Assembly: GCF_024662015.1 (NCBI RefSeq)
Contig: NZ_CP102480.1
Coordinates: 3,838,501-3,902,500 of the forward strand
DNA length: 64,000 bases
Reading direction: 5' to 3'
Source: Nisaea acidiphila
Lineage (GTDB): Bacteria > Pseudomonadota > Alphaproteobacteria > Thalassobaculales > Thalassobaculaceae
The notes under the pieces were generated by a model. That model was given only the letters and a program-made list of their open reading frames with translations, was not told the DNA's origin and searched no databases. Position numbers and translations under genes: made by a program. How positions within the stretch are numbered: the stretch's first letter is position 1; every line of letters starts with the position of its first letter. This document shows positions 1 to 9,124 of the stretch, piece after piece.

Positions 1-679
1 ATTTCCGGCGGGGGGCGGCTTCGGGAATCGACCAGAAATCCGCGCCTTTCTCCGTAATGTGATGGTGCAGCAGGGAGAGTGCTTCGCCGATGAAGGCGCC
101 GGAGACAAGGCGCAGCAGTTCCGCATGTTCAGCACGGGATTTCGCGACATGGCCGGGCGATAGCCCGAGCCGGTTGCGGATCGCGGCGAGGCGCGCGGCA
201 AAAGGACGGCGCGCGGCCTCGAGATAGGGATTGTCCGCGAGCTCGAACAGCGTGTCGTGGAAGGCGCCGTCAGCTGCGGAATAGGCCTGCTTGTCGCCGT
301 TCTCGGCCGCCTGGTGCAGGGCGTGGACGATCTCCGTCCAACGCGTGACCAATTCCTCCGGGTTCCGCTCGAACGCAAAGCGGAGTGCCGCACCTTCGAG
401 GATGGAGCGGGTTTCGCTGATCAGAGCGAACTGGGCGCGGTCCATGGTGAAGACATAGGTTCCGGACTGTGGCTCGGTGCGGAGCAGTTCCTCCAGTTCG
501 AGCCGCGCGAAAGCCTCGCGGACCGGGGTCCGCGAGACGTCGTAACGTTTGGCGATCTTGGCTTCCGAAAGCGCCTCGCCGAATTCGAAGCCGCCCTCCA
601 CGATTTCCTGACGCAGCCGGTTGGTGACCAGCGTCGCGAGCGGAAGTGGAGGGCGTTCGGCCAAGCGTTCGAAAGACAT
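1..679 (-). CDS. GntR-family (FadR/FCD) transcriptional regulator, 3' end cut by window
   Basis: Reading from ATG at 679 towards position 1 gives at least 226 residues without a stop, so only a short C-terminus is missing. The N-terminal ~70 residues are a GntR winged helix-turn-helix: the stretch KIAKRYDVSRTPVREAF (about residues 44-60) is the classic recognition-helix motif. The rest is helical and fits an FCD ligand-binding domain, with conserved-looking acidic and histidine residues (AFHDTLFELADN, HHHI). The start lies 4 bp after the stop of the ThDP enzyme gene, with a possible CGGAG ribosome site inside that gene's end, so it is the last gene of a three-gene minus-strand unit. It probably represses that unit in response to an organic acid. 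Ligand unknown. Confidence 0.9.
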   Translation of the reverse strand, partial: MSFERLAERPPLPLATLVTNRLRQEIVEGGFEFGEALSEAKIAKRYDVSRTPVREAFARLELEELLRTEPQSGTYVFTMDRAQFALISETRSILEGAALRFAFERNPEELVTRWTEIVHALHQAAENGDKQAYSAADGAFHDTLFELADNPYLEAARRPFAARLAAIRNRLGLSPGHVAKSRAEHAELLRLVSGAFIGEALSLLHHHITEKGADFWSIPEAAPRRK

Positions 680-683
680 GGGT

Positions 684-2486
684 TCAGGCTCCGTGTATCT
701 CGTGACGGCCGCCGAACATCGGGTTGGAGCGGCCGAGGCCCGGCAGTTCCCAGATCCCGGCGCCCCCCGGGTTTGCCTCGGCACCGATGTTGGCGTCAAT
801 GACGTAAGGCCGGTTGGCCGCGATCCCCTGCTGGATCGCAGCGCCGAGATCCTCCGGCCGGTCGATCGAGACGCCCTCGACGCCGCAGCTCCGGGCCATG
901 GCCGCGAAGTCCGGATTGTAGGGCATGCCGGTCTCCGGATGCTTGAAGTCCGTCGCCAGTTCGCGACCGTCGAGAAAGCCGCGCTGCAGGCCCCGGATGG
1001 AAGCGTAGGCGTAGTTGTTCCAGACCACCCAGACGACCGGGATGTTGTACTCGACGGCGGTCCCCAGCACCGTGTTGTGCATGAAGAAGGCGCCGTCGCC
1101 GACCACCGCGACGCAGGGCCGGTCCGGGGCCGCGAGTTTCGCGCCGAGCACACCGGCAACGCCGAAGCCCATCGGCCCGAAGCCCATGCAGCCGATCAGG
1201 CTGTCCGGCCGCTTCGGCTTGCAGTACTGGATCAGCCAGTTGTGGTGGATGCCGATGTCGGAGACCATGATCGCGTCTTCCGGCATCGCGAGGTCGATCT
1301 CGCGGGCGGCGCGCTGTGGGTTGATCGGGGAGGCGGGGTCCTTGAAGCCGGGCGCGGTGAACTCGTCCCACTCCTTGCGCCAGCCGTCAATATTGGCGAG
1401 CCATTCCTTGCGCGCCGCGTTCGCGCCGCTCTCGTAGCTTTCGAGCGTGTGCAGGAGTTGGCCCATGAAGGTTGTGGTGTCCGCCATCAGGCCGAGCTCG
1501 ACCGGGTAGTTGCGGCCGATCTCCTCCGGGTCGATATCGACATGGATCAGCTTGGTCGGCGGGATGTTGAAGGAATAGCCGGGGATCCAGCTCGACGAGG
1601 TACGGTCGTCGAAACGCACGCCCATGGCGAGGATCACGTCCGCCTGGCGGGTCGCCTTGTTGGCCTGGTATATGCCGTTGCGGGCGACGAGACCGAGCGC
1701 GAGGCGGTGCTCCGCCGGGATCGCGCCGAGACCGGAGGCCGAGGCGGCGACCGGGATCTGGTACTTCTCGGCGAGTTCGAGCAGACGCTTCGAGGCTTCG
1801 CCGAAGCGGCAGCCGGAGCCGACGAAGATCACCGGGCGCTTCGCCTCCATCAGCAGTTTCGCCGCCTTTTCGACGCCTTCCGGACCGGCGCCGGGCTTGC
1901 AGGAGATGTTCTCGACCCAGCCGCGCGGGTCTGGCGTCTCGGCGCCGGTGTCTTCCTTGAAGATGTCGAACGGCACGTCGAGCACGACCGGACCGGGGCG
2001 GCCGGTCACCATGGTCTTCCACGCTTCGCGGATGGTCAGCGGCATCTGCTCGCCCCGGGTCGGCTGGTAGACCCGCTTGCAATAGGCGCGGACGGTGGAG
2101 GGGAAGTCCGCCTGATGGTGGCGGTAGAGTTCCTGGAAGGCGCCGCGGTTGAACTGGTTGGTCGGCACGTTCCCGGTCACGGCGAGGAAAGGCACGCTGT
2201 CGAGGAAGGCGTTGCCGAGCGCGATCGGCATGTTGGCCGAGCCCGGACCGCAGGAGGTGAAGGTCGCGGTCGGCTGGCCGGAGACGCGATAATAGACGTC
2301 CGCCATGAAGCCGGAGACCGACTCATGGTGCACGGAGATCGTCTTGATGTCGCCCTGCCGCTCATAGAGCGCGTCGATGAAGCCGATATTGCCGTGCCCG
2401 CAGAGCCCGAAGGCGTAGGGGACTTTGTTCTTAACGAGGTAGTCGACGATCATCTGACCGCCGTCGAGGGTGTTCTTCTCAGCCAT
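684..2486 (-). CDS. Thiamine-diphosphate-dependent enzyme of the acetolactate synthase/2-oxoacid decarboxylase superfamily
   Basis: A 600-residue protein with the three-domain layout of ThDP enzymes. The N-terminal pyrimidine-binding domain carries the catalytic glutamate in VHHES (E55), followed by TSCGPGSANM. A middle FAD/NAD-like domain covers about residues 200-340. The C-terminal pyrophosphate-binding domain has GDG at 463-465 and NN at 490-491, the Mg/ThDP signature with the usual 26-residue spacing. The family includes acetolactate synthase, glyoxylate carboligase, sulfoacetaldehyde acetyltransferase and benzoylformate decarboxylase; sequence alone does not pick one. There is no regulatory small subunit nearby, which argues against a biosynthetic IlvB. 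It sits between a GST gene upstream and a GntR regulator downstream on the same strand, which suggests an inducible catabolic role. The taurine aminotransferase at 7711 raises Xsc as an idea, but the sequence does not look like Xsc to me. Confidence 0.85.
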   Translation of the reverse strand: MAEKNTLDGGQMIVDYLVKNKVPYAFGLCGHGNIGFIDALYERQGDIKTISVHHESVSGFMADVYYRVSGQPTATFTSCGPGSANMPIALGNAFLDSVPFLAVTGNVPTNQFNRGAFQELYRHHQADFPSTVRAYCKRVYQPTRGEQMPLTIREAWKTMVTGRPGPVVLDVPFDIFKEDTGAETPDPRGWVENISCKPGAGPEGVEKAAKLLMEAKRPVIFVGSGCRFGEASKRLLELAEKYQIPVAASASGLGAIPAEHRLALGLVARNGIYQANKATRQADVILAMGVRFDDRTSSSWIPGYSFNIPPTKLIHVDIDPEEIGRNYPVELGLMADTTTFMGQLLHTLESYESGANAARKEWLANIDGWRKEWDEFTAPGFKDPASPINPQRAAREIDLAMPEDAIMVSDIGIHHNWLIQYCKPKRPDSLIGCMGFGPMGFGVAGVLGAKLAAPDRPCVAVVGDGAFFMHNTVLGTAVEYNIPVVWVVWNNYAYASIRGLQRGFLDGRELATDFKHPETGMPYNPDFAAMARSCGVEGVSIDRPEDLGAAIQQGIAANRPYVIDANIGAEANPGGAGIWELPGLGRSNPMFGGRHEIHGA

Positions 2487-2539
2487 GGGGCGTGCCTCCT
2501 TGATTTACCGCGCGCTTGTGTCCGCGCGCCGTTGTCGGG

Positions 2540-3142
2540 TTATGCAAAGGGTTCGGTTTCGGCGAGCGCCGGCAATTTCGCAGCCTCGGCGTACCAGTCG
2601 GAGAGACGTGGGCGGCTGTTGCGCCAGCCGTCGTCCGGGAAACGGAAGTCGAGAAAACCAAGGGCGGAGGCGAGGGTCAGCCGGTCGAGTGTCATCGGCC
2701 CGTGGAGCGCGTCGGAGGCTTCGAACCAGTCCAGCACCCGGCCGATGGTGGCGACTTGCCGCGCCATCCAGTCCATGCGGTCCGGCTCTTCGGCCTTCAG
2801 GCTCTCGACGCGCCGGACGACGCCGCAATCCATCACACCGTGTGCGAGGTCGTGACGGAACAGTATCCGGCGGCGTTCGGGACCGGGTGAGACAGGGAGC
2901 ACTGTCTGCCCTTCGACCAGAGAGCACAGATATTCGCAGATCGAGAGACTGTCGACGATGGCTTCACCGTCATCCGCGACGAGGGTCGGGACCTTGGAGA
3001 GCGGGTTGTGCCGCAGCAGCTCCGCCGGGCGTTCATGCGGATTGGCGATGACGATCTCGATTCCGTCTGTCAGTCCCAGCGTTACGCCAACCGCCCGGAC
3101 TTTCCGCGCATAGGGAGAAGCGCCGACCATAAAGAGTTTCAT
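2540..3142 (-). CDS. Glutathione S-transferase family protein
   Basis: A 200-residue protein of typical bacterial GST length. The N-terminal thioredoxin-like domain starts MKLFMVGASPYARKVR, where the SPYARKVR segment forms the glutathione site. NPLSKVPTL (residues 46-54) carries the cis-proline and DSLSICEYL (64-72) is the usual glutathione gamma-glutamyl contact. The C-terminal half is the all-helical domain. It is the first gene of the minus-strand GST, ThDP enzyme, GntR unit; 53 bp separate it from the ThDP gene. GSTs in such clusters conjugate or isomerise a pathway intermediate; the substrate cannot be told from sequence. Confidence 0.9.
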   Translation of the reverse strand: MKLFMVGASPYARKVRAVGVTLGLTDGIEIVIANPHERPAELLRHNPLSKVPTLVADDGEAIVDSLSICEYLCSLVEGQTVLPVSPGPERRRILFRHDLAHGVMDCGVVRRVESLKAEEPDRMDWMARQVATIGRVLDWFEASDALHGPMTLDRLTLASALGFLDFRFPDDGWRNSRPRLSDWYAEAAKLPALAETEPFA

Positions 3143-3172
3143 TCGAAAGCCATCCGAGGGCCTGATATGTTC

Positions 3173-3203
3173 GATTGGTATGTCAGTATGTCAGTATACA
3201 ATC
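3173..3203. promoter_or_regulatory. Candidate GntR operator with tandem TATGTCAG repeat
   Basis: About 30-60 bp upstream of the GST start there is a direct repeat TATGTCAG (3179-3186 and 3187-3194) followed by TATACAATC. GATTG at 3173-3177 and CAATC at 3199-3203 form an outer inverted repeat. FCD-type GntR regulators often bind short TATAC-centred palindromes. I infer this is the operator of the regulator at 1-679; it could instead act on the divergent pit gene. Confidence 0.45.
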
Positions 3204-3410
3204 CACTTGGAAACAGTTTCCGTTGTCATTCCGACAGTGTTAGGAAACCGGCAGCAGATTGCCGCTCGGGAACGAAGACGGGATCTGCCGTCCGCGAGAA
3301 CCGAGAGGTTTCGGGCGAACATGCATCGGCGGGTCGCCGGATGGGGCAAGCCCGGACGCCTTTGCCGAAGAGTAAAAACCGTCATCAAAGACGCATGGGT
3401 CATCGCAAAA

Positions 3411-4904
3411 GTGTCCTCCACACCTCGTAAGACCGAGAACCGCTACGTCAACGACCTGCGCCGGTTCAGTTTCGTCCAATCGCAAACAGGCCTTCTCAAG
3501 AGCGTCACGGTGCCGCTCGGTCTCTCCGTCGTCTTTCTGGCGGTAGTCGGGATTTATGTCGGGAGCACGCAGGAATCCCTCGGCGAGGATTGGCTAATCG
3601 TCGCCATCGCGGCGGTCGTCGGTGGTTACATGGCTCTGAACATCGGCGCCAACGATGTTGCGAACAATATGGGCCCTGCCGTCGGCGGGCGGGTATTGAC
3701 CGTCGCCGGGGCGATCCTGATCGCGGCCGTTTGCGAGAGCGCCGGCGCTTTGCTGGCGGGCGGCGACGTGGTGAAGACCGTCTCCAAAGGCATTATCTCT
3801 CCCGGTGGAAGCGTCACGGTCGGAGAGTTTCGGGATCTGATGCTGGCCGCATTGTTCGCGGCGGCGCTCTGGATCAATCTCGCGACTATCCTGAACGCTC
3901 CGGTTTCCACCACCCATTCCATCGTCGGCGGCGTGCTCGGCGCCGGGATCGCGGCGGCCGGTTTCGGACTGGTGAACTGGACGACGATGGGGGCGATTGC
4001 CGCAAGTTGGGTGATCTCTCCGGTCTTCGGGGCGCTCTGCGCGGCAGCGATCCTGTTCGTCATCAAGAAAAAGATTCTGTTCGTCGAGGACAGGCTGTCG
4101 GCGGCCAAGACCTGGGTCCCTGTCATGATCGGGCTGATGGCCTGTGCCTTCGCGGCCTATATGGCGATGAAGGGGCTGAAGAAGATCTGGCATCCGTCGC
4201 TGGTGGAGATCGTCCTTTACGCCGTCGCGGCTTTCCTGATCGCGTATTTCTTGTCCAGACCATATATCGCCCGGCGCGTTCTCTCTCTGACGAACAGCCG
4301 CAAGGACGTCTATCGGCTGTTCGATGTTCCGTTGATCGCAGGTGCCGCGCTCCTGTCCTTCGCGCACGGGGCGAACGATGTCGCGAACGCGGTGGGGCCG
4401 CTGGCGGCCATCGTCTCGACCGCGGGCGAGGGTGCCGGGATCGAGAGCAAGGTGACGATTCCGCTCTGGGTCATGGCGATCGGCGCCTTCGGGATCGCCT
4501 TCGGCCTCGGACTGTTCGGGCCCAAGCTCATCGCGGTCGTCGGAGAGAAGATCACCCGCCTGAACTCACCGCGTTCCTATTGCGTTGCGCTCTCCGCCGC
4601 GATCACGGTTTTGATTGCGACGACGCTCGGCCTGCCTGTCAGCTCGACGCATATCGCGGTCGGCGCGGTCTTCGGCGTCGGGTTCCTCCGGGAGTTTCTC
4701 GAGAACCCGAACAAACGGAAAGTCCGTCCAGGCCACAAGCTGAACGAGACCGCGGAAGATGCCTTTAACAGCAAGGACTACCGCTCTGTCCGGCGGCTCG
4801 TGCGCCGGAATTTCGTTTTGTCGATCGCGGCGGCCTGGATCGTCACTGTGCCGGCATCAGCTCTTCTTGCTGCTGGCGTTTATGCTCTTTTGCGGTCTCT
4901 CTGA
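3411..4904 (+). CDS. pit: Pit-family inorganic phosphate transporter
   Basis: An integral membrane symporter of the PiT family with the two hallmark repeats, NIGANDVANNMGPAVGG in the N-terminal half and FAHGANDVANAVGPLAA in the C-terminal half. These form the substrate path of a low-affinity metal-phosphate/H+ symporter. About ten to eleven hydrophobic segments and a central cytoplasmic loop are visible. The frame is open from an ATG at 3180, but the first ~75 residues there are arginine-rich and unlike the family. I favour the GTG at 3411 (497 residues, starting near the family's usual N-terminus); an ATG at 3321 is also possible and has a weak GAGAGG 12 bp upstream. The 3' end overlaps the convergent Nudix gene by 62 bp. 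No PhoU-like partner is adjacent. Confidence 0.92.
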   Translation: MSSTPRKTENRYVNDLRRFSFVQSQTGLLKSVTVPLGLSVVFLAVVGIYVGSTQESLGEDWLIVAIAAVVGGYMALNIGANDVANNMGPAVGGRVLTVAGAILIAAVCESAGALLAGGDVVKTVSKGIISPGGSVTVGEFRDLMLAALFAAALWINLATILNAPVSTTHSIVGGVLGAGIAAAGFGLVNWTTMGAIAASWVISPVFGALCAAAILFVIKKKILFVEDRLSAAKTWVPVMIGLMACAFAAYMAMKGLKKIWHPSLVEIVLYAVAAFLIAYFLSRPYIARRVLSLTNSRKDVYRLFDVPLIAGAALLSFAHGANDVANAVGPLAAIVSTAGEGAGIESKVTIPLWVMAIGAFGIAFGLGLFGPKLIAVVGEKITRLNSPRSYCVALSAAITVLIATTLGLPVSSTHIAVGAVFGVGFLREFLENPNKRKVRPGHKLNETAEDAFNSKDYRSVRRLVRRNFVLSIAAAWIVTVPASALLAAGVYALLRSL

Positions 4905-5328
4905 TCCATTGGCTCAGTGCCTTGAACTGCTCCAGTACGGGAAGATAGTCCTCGCGGTAGGCGACGCGCGGGGCATCTTCAAGTAGGGCCCAATGGCGCT
5001 GGCGAAGTGCCTTTTCCGGCCATTCGTCCAGTTGCTCGGTGACGAGAAATGGGTAGTAGGTTACTGGAATCTCTACCTTGCCGGCATCGGTCTGCTTGGT
5101 GATGACCTGTGTCATGGGAAAGTCCTTCAGAACCTCGCCCTTCACGCCGGCTTCCTCGAGGCCTTCGCGGAAACAGGTCTCTGTCTGGGTCTCGGCTTTC
5201 TTCCGCTTACCTTTCGGCAAGATCCAGCGGCCGCGCGTCTGCGAGGTGACGAACAGGACGGCGATCAGATCGTCTCTGATATCGAACGGGATGATCCCAA
5301 CGCGGTGCATGTCTGTTTCCTTGGCCAT
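4843..5328 (-). CDS. NUDIX hydrolase
   Basis: A 161-residue protein starting at MAKETDMHRVG, with GGAACGA just upstream of the ATG as a ribosome site; the frame is open further upstream but that part does not look coding. The Nudix box is clear: a glycine, five residues, a glutamate, then REGLEEAG, matching GX5EX7REUXEEXGU. The preceding WILPKGKRKK resembles the diphosphoinositol-polyphosphate/diadenosine-polyphosphate hydrolase branch. The likely job is hydrolysis of a nucleoside or inositol diphosphate linked to another group. It converges on pit with overlapping 3' ends. Confidence 0.9.
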   Translation of the reverse strand: MAKETDMHRVGIIPFDIRDDLIAVLFVTSQTRGRWILPKGKRKKAETQTETCFREGLEEAGVKGEVLKDFPMTQVITKQTDAGKVEIPVTYYPFLVTEQLDEWPEKALRQRHWALLEDAPRVAYREDYLPVLEQFKALSQWIRETAKEHKRQQQEELMPAQ

Positions 5329-5534
5329 GTGATCGTTCCAAACTAAACGGATCGGGAGTAAGTGGCCAGTTTCGAGGCTGGGGGGCGGTTGCTCGGAAAG
5401 CTGTACATTCCGGTCCCGCATCACTATGTTGCGCGCCACTGATTTTGACCTCGCGCTGAAAGCGCGGCACCGCTGATCCTGTCCGGCGAGGAAATTGCTG
5501 CCGGCCGATCGCGGATTTTTCCGAAAGAAAAGAC

Positions 5535-7532
5535 ATGACGGAAATCGAAGGCGTTGTTCCGGCGCTCGGTAAGGCATTGGCGAAGCGCGGTTACGAGGCG
5601 CTGACCCCGGTGCAGCAGGCGGTGCTCGGCGCCGAGATGGAAGGCGCGGATGCCCTGGTCTCGGCGCAGACCGGGTCGGGGAAGACCGTGGCGTTCGGTC
5701 TCGCCATGGCGCCGACCCTGCTGGATGAGGACGGTCGTTTCGGGCGGCTCGAAGCGCCGGTGGCGCTCGCCGTGGCGCCGACCCGCGAACTTGCCATGCA
5801 GGTACAGCGCGAGCTGGAATGGCTTTACGAATTCACCGGCGCCTCCGTGACCTCCTGCGTCGGCGGTATGGATCCGCGGCGCGAGCGCTGGGCCTTGGAG
5901 CGCGGCGCGCATATCGTCGTCGGCACGCCGGGGCGCCTGCGGGACCATATCGAGCGCGGCGCGCTCGATCTCTCGCAGATGAAGGTCGTCGTGCTCGACG
6001 AGGCGGACGAGATGCTGCATCTCGGTTTCCGAGAGGATCTGGAATTCATCCTCGGTGCCGCGCCGGAAGAGCGCCGGACGCTGATGTTCTCGGCTACCGT
6101 TGCGAAACCCATTGTCACGCTTGCTCAGCGCTACCAGCGCGATGCCGTTCGTATCACCACTGCGGGGGAAAAGCGCCAGCACGGCGATATCGAGTATCGC
6201 GCGCTGCTCTGCGCCCCGAGCGACAGGGAAAACGCGATCATCAACGTGTTGCGTCATACCGATGCGCCGTCGGCGATCGTCTTCTGCAGCACCCGTGCGA
6301 CCGTCGCCCACCTGACCAGCCGCTTCACCAATCGGGGGATCCCGGTGGTGGCGCTCTCCGGCGAGCTGAACCAGAGCGCGCGCACCTACGCGCTGCAAGC
6401 ACTTAGGGACGGGCGGGCGAAGGTTTGCGTGGCGACCGATGTCGCCGCCCGCGGCATCGATCTGCCGAACTTGGAACTGGTGATCCACGCGGATCTGCCG
6501 AAGAATCAGGAATCCCTGCTGCACCGGAGCGGGCGGACAGGACGGGCGGGGCGCAAGGGCGTCTCCACCCTGATCGTGCCCTATTCGATGCGCCGCAAGA
6601 CCGAGCGTCTGCTGGGCTTCGCCAATGTCACGGCGACCTGGGGCAAGCCGCCGTCCGCGGACGAGATCCTCGCGCTGGACCGCAAGCGCATCCTGGAAGA
6701 TCCGGACCTCGGCGGCGAGACGACCGAGGAAGAGCGCGCCTTCGCGACCGAGCTGCTTGCGAAACACGATGCGGAGGCGGTCGCGATCGCGTTCCTGCGT
6801 AAGCAGATGGCCGGACTTGCTGCCCCGGAGGACCTGATCGACGGACCGTCGGACGACAAGCGTCGGGAAAGTCCCCGCAAGACACGGCAGGATTTCGAGA
6901 ACGGGGTCTGGCTCCGCCTCTCGGTCGGCCGCAGCCATCGTGCCGAGGCGCGATGGATTCTGCCTATGCTGATCCGCACCGGCAACATCACCAAGGCGGA
7001 TGTCGGCAGGATCAAGATTCAGGAGAACGAGACCTACGTCGAGATGCTTCCGGCGGCGGCCGAGTCGTTCCTCGAAGCAGTTGGACCGAGCCGGAAGGTC
7101 GAGAAGTCAATCACGGTCGACCGGTTTGCCGGTGGTCCGGAGATGCTCGAAGACATCGTGGAGCAGCGTGCCCCCAGGAAACCCAGAGCGGATAGGCGTT
7201 CCAGACAGGATCAGGAAACCGGCGACCGTGCGCCGGTCCGGAAATGGGACAAGGGGAGGAAGCAGGATCAGTCCGAGCGGGGGCGGGCAACGGCGCGTCC
7301 CGACGCGGTCGCGACGGAGGTGCCCGATCTCGACGGCAAGCCGCGGAAGTTCGACAAGAACAAAAAGTCGAAAGGAAGCGGCGGCAAACCGGGTGGGAAA
7401 TTCGCCAAGGGCAATGCCGGTAATCCGAAGCATGGGGACGGCAATCGCGGCGAAGGAAAGCGCGGGGCGGGCAAGCCGAAGAAGACTCACCGAAAAGGAC
7501 AGTCGAAACCCAAGGCGTCCTGGGTCGACTGA
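5535..7532 (+). CDS. DEAD-box ATP-dependent RNA helicase with DbpA-like C-terminal RNA-binding domain
   Basis: A 665-residue helicase. The Q-motif region contains LTPVQQAVL; motif I is AQTGSGKT (44-51), motif II DEAD (155-158) and motif III SAT (186-188). The second RecA domain ends with HRSGRTGRAGRKG (motif VI). Residues about 454-525 (WLRLSVGRSHRAEARWILPM onwards) fit the DbpA/CsdA RNA-binding domain, which recognises structured rRNA. The last ~110 residues are a Lys/Gly/Arg/Asp-rich, probably disordered tail, common in alphaproteobacterial members. The likely role is ribosome assembly or cold adaptation. It appears monocistronic: 178 bp separate it from the next gene. Confidence 0.95.
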   Translation: MTEIEGVVPALGKALAKRGYEALTPVQQAVLGAEMEGADALVSAQTGSGKTVAFGLAMAPTLLDEDGRFGRLEAPVALAVAPTRELAMQVQRELEWLYEFTGASVTSCVGGMDPRRERWALERGAHIVVGTPGRLRDHIERGALDLSQMKVVVLDEADEMLHLGFREDLEFILGAAPEERRTLMFSATVAKPIVTLAQRYQRDAVRITTAGEKRQHGDIEYRALLCAPSDRENAIINVLRHTDAPSAIVFCSTRATVAHLTSRFTNRGIPVVALSGELNQSARTYALQALRDGRAKVCVATDVAARGIDLPNLELVIHADLPKNQESLLHRSGRTGRAGRKGVSTLIVPYSMRRKTERLLGFANVTATWGKPPSADEILALDRKRILEDPDLGGETTEEERAFATELLAKHDAEAVAIAFLRKQMAGLAAPEDLIDGPSDDKRRESPRKTRQDFENGVWLRLSVGRSHRAEARWILPMLIRTGNITKADVGRIKIQENETYVEMLPAAAESFLEAVGPSRKVEKSITVDRFAGGPEMLEDIVEQRAPRKPRADRRSRQDQETGDRAPVRKWDKGRKQDQSERGRATARPDAVATEVPDLDGKPRKFDKNKKSKGSGGKPGGKFAKGNAGNPKHGDGNRGEGKRGAGKPKKTHRKGQSKPKASWVD

Positions 7533-7710
7533 CCGCGGGAGTGCGCCGCCGCGCGGAACCTACCGATCGATACAATGTCATGGTGGCGCTCGCGCTCTAT
7601 CTGTGCTTTGAGTCGGGTCTTGCCTTCCACCGGGCCGCCGTTCGCCATTGGCACGGACCGGCCCCAAGTGGCTCTTGCTTCGCGATTATCAGGTTTGGGA
7701 GACACGCGCC

Positions 7711-9102
7711 GTGAGCACCATGCAATTCGAAAACGATCTTTCCGACGTCGTCGCCTCCGATAAGGCGCATGTCTGGCATCACCTGATGCAACACAAGATG
7801 TTCGAGACGGCCGATCCGAAGATCATTGTCGAAGGCAAGGGCATCCGTGTCTGGGACATCAACGGCAAAGAGCATCTTGACGCTGTTTCCGGCGGCGTCT
7901 GGACGGTGAATGTTGGCTACGGCCGGGACACCATCGCCGACGCCGTGCGCGAGCAGCTGGTGAAGATGAACTATTTCGCCGGCGCCCTCGGCTCGGTTCC
8001 GGCGGCTCGCTTCTCCGAGCGCCTGATCTCCAAGATGCCGGGTATGACCCGCGTCTATTACTCCAACTCCGGTTCGGAGGCGAACGAGAAGGCTTTCAAG
8101 ATGGTGCGCCAGATCTCCGCGCGGCACCATGGCGGCAAGAAGTCCAAGATCCTCTATCGCGAGCGGGATTATCACGGCACCACCATCACCACCCTCTCGG
8201 CGGCCGGCCAGCCGCAGCGCCAGGCGCATTACGGCCCGTTCACGCCGGGCTTCGTCGAGGTGCCGCACTGCCTCGAATACCGTAACCAGTACGGTGTGAC
8301 GGAGAATTACGGCGAGCGTGCCGCGGACGCGATCGAGGAAGTGATCCTGCGCGAGGGACCGGACACTATCGGCGGCCTCTGCCTTGAGACCATCACCGCC
8401 GGCGGCGGTGTCATCACTCCGCCGGAAGGCTACTGGGAGCGGGTTCAGGAGATCTGCAAGAAGTACGAGATCCTGCTGATCCTCGACGAGGTGGTGTGCG
8501 GTGTCGGCCGGACCGGCGAGTGGTTCGGTTACCAGAATTACGGCATCAAGCCGGATATCGTCACCATGGCTAAGGGCGTTGCCTCCGGCTACGCGGCGAT
8601 TTCCTGCACCGTGACCACGGAAGAGGTCTTCAACCTCTTCAAGGACGATGCCTCCGATCCGTTGAGCTATTTCCGCGACATCTCGACCTTCGGCGGCTGC
8701 ACCTCCGGCCCGGCGGCGGCGCTGGAGAACATGCGCATCATCGAGGACGAGAAGCTGCTGGAGAACACCAAGGCCATGGGCGCGCGGCTCGAGCAGAACC
8801 TGCTCGCGCTGATGGACAAGCATCCGGTGATTGGCGATGTGCGCGGCAAAGGCCTTTTCTGGGGCGCCGAGCTGGTCACCGACCGCGAGACCAAGGAGCC
8901 GGTGGACGAGATCAAGGCCCAGGCCGTGGTCGGCCACTGCAACGCCGAAGGTGTGATCATCGGCGTCACCAACCGCTCCCTGCCGGGCTTCAACAACACG
9001 CTCTGCCTCTCGCCGGCGCTGATCGCGTCGAAGTCGGATATCGACCAGATCACCGATGCGATCGACAACGCGCTGACAGCCGTCTTCGGATCCGGCAGCT
9101 GA
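7711..9102 (+). CDS. tpa: Taurine:pyruvate aminotransferase (class III PLP aminotransferase)
   Basis: A 463-residue class III aminotransferase using the GTG at 7711, which has GGGAGA about 9 bp upstream; an ATG nine bases later is the alternative. Family blocks are strong: SGGVWTVNVGYG, YYSNSGSEANEKAFKMVRQI, DYHGTT, ILDEVVCGVGRTG, then MAKGVASGY with the PLP lysine at about K288, and DISTFGGCTSGPAAALEN. These blocks match the taurine:pyruvate aminotransferase subgroup as I remember it, better than omega-aminotransferases in general. The reaction would be taurine + pyruvate to sulfoacetaldehyde + alanine. No sulfoacetaldehyde acetyltransferase (xsc) or taurine transporter is in the window, so the downstream step must be elsewhere. 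A cupin gene follows after 22 bp. Confidence 0.85.
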   Translation: MSTMQFENDLSDVVASDKAHVWHHLMQHKMFETADPKIIVEGKGIRVWDINGKEHLDAVSGGVWTVNVGYGRDTIADAVREQLVKMNYFAGALGSVPAARFSERLISKMPGMTRVYYSNSGSEANEKAFKMVRQISARHHGGKKSKILYRERDYHGTTITTLSAAGQPQRQAHYGPFTPGFVEVPHCLEYRNQYGVTENYGERAADAIEEVILREGPDTIGGLCLETITAGGGVITPPEGYWERVQEICKKYEILLILDEVVCGVGRTGEWFGYQNYGIKPDIVTMAKGVASGYAAISCTVTTEEVFNLFKDDASDPLSYFRDISTFGGCTSGPAAALENMRIIEDEKLLENTKAMGARLEQNLLALMDKHPVIGDVRGKGLFWGAELVTDRETKEPVDEIKAQAVVGHCNAEGVIIGVTNRSLPGFNNTLCLSPALIASKSDIDQITDAIDNALTAVFGSGS

Positions 9103-9124
9103 GATCGGGACGGGAGGAACAGGC

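Noticed and set aside
684-2486. Reading the ThDP enzyme as sulfoacetaldehyde acetyltransferase (Xsc), given the taurine aminotransferase nearby
   Set aside because: The N-terminal and middle-domain text does not match the Xsc pattern I know, the genes are on opposite strands and 5 kb apart, and no phosphotransacetylase is present.
621-2855. A 744-codon plus-strand open frame
   Set aside because: It lies antisense to the ThDP enzyme and GST genes and has Arg/Asp/Val-rich text without any family motif; long antisense frames are expected at this GC content.
3195-3201. A fifth copy of the nicotinate-regulon palindrome (AGTATACAATCC) upstream of the GST gene
   Set aside because: Only the TATACAA half matches and the flanks differ; it fits better as a site for the adjacent GntR regulator.
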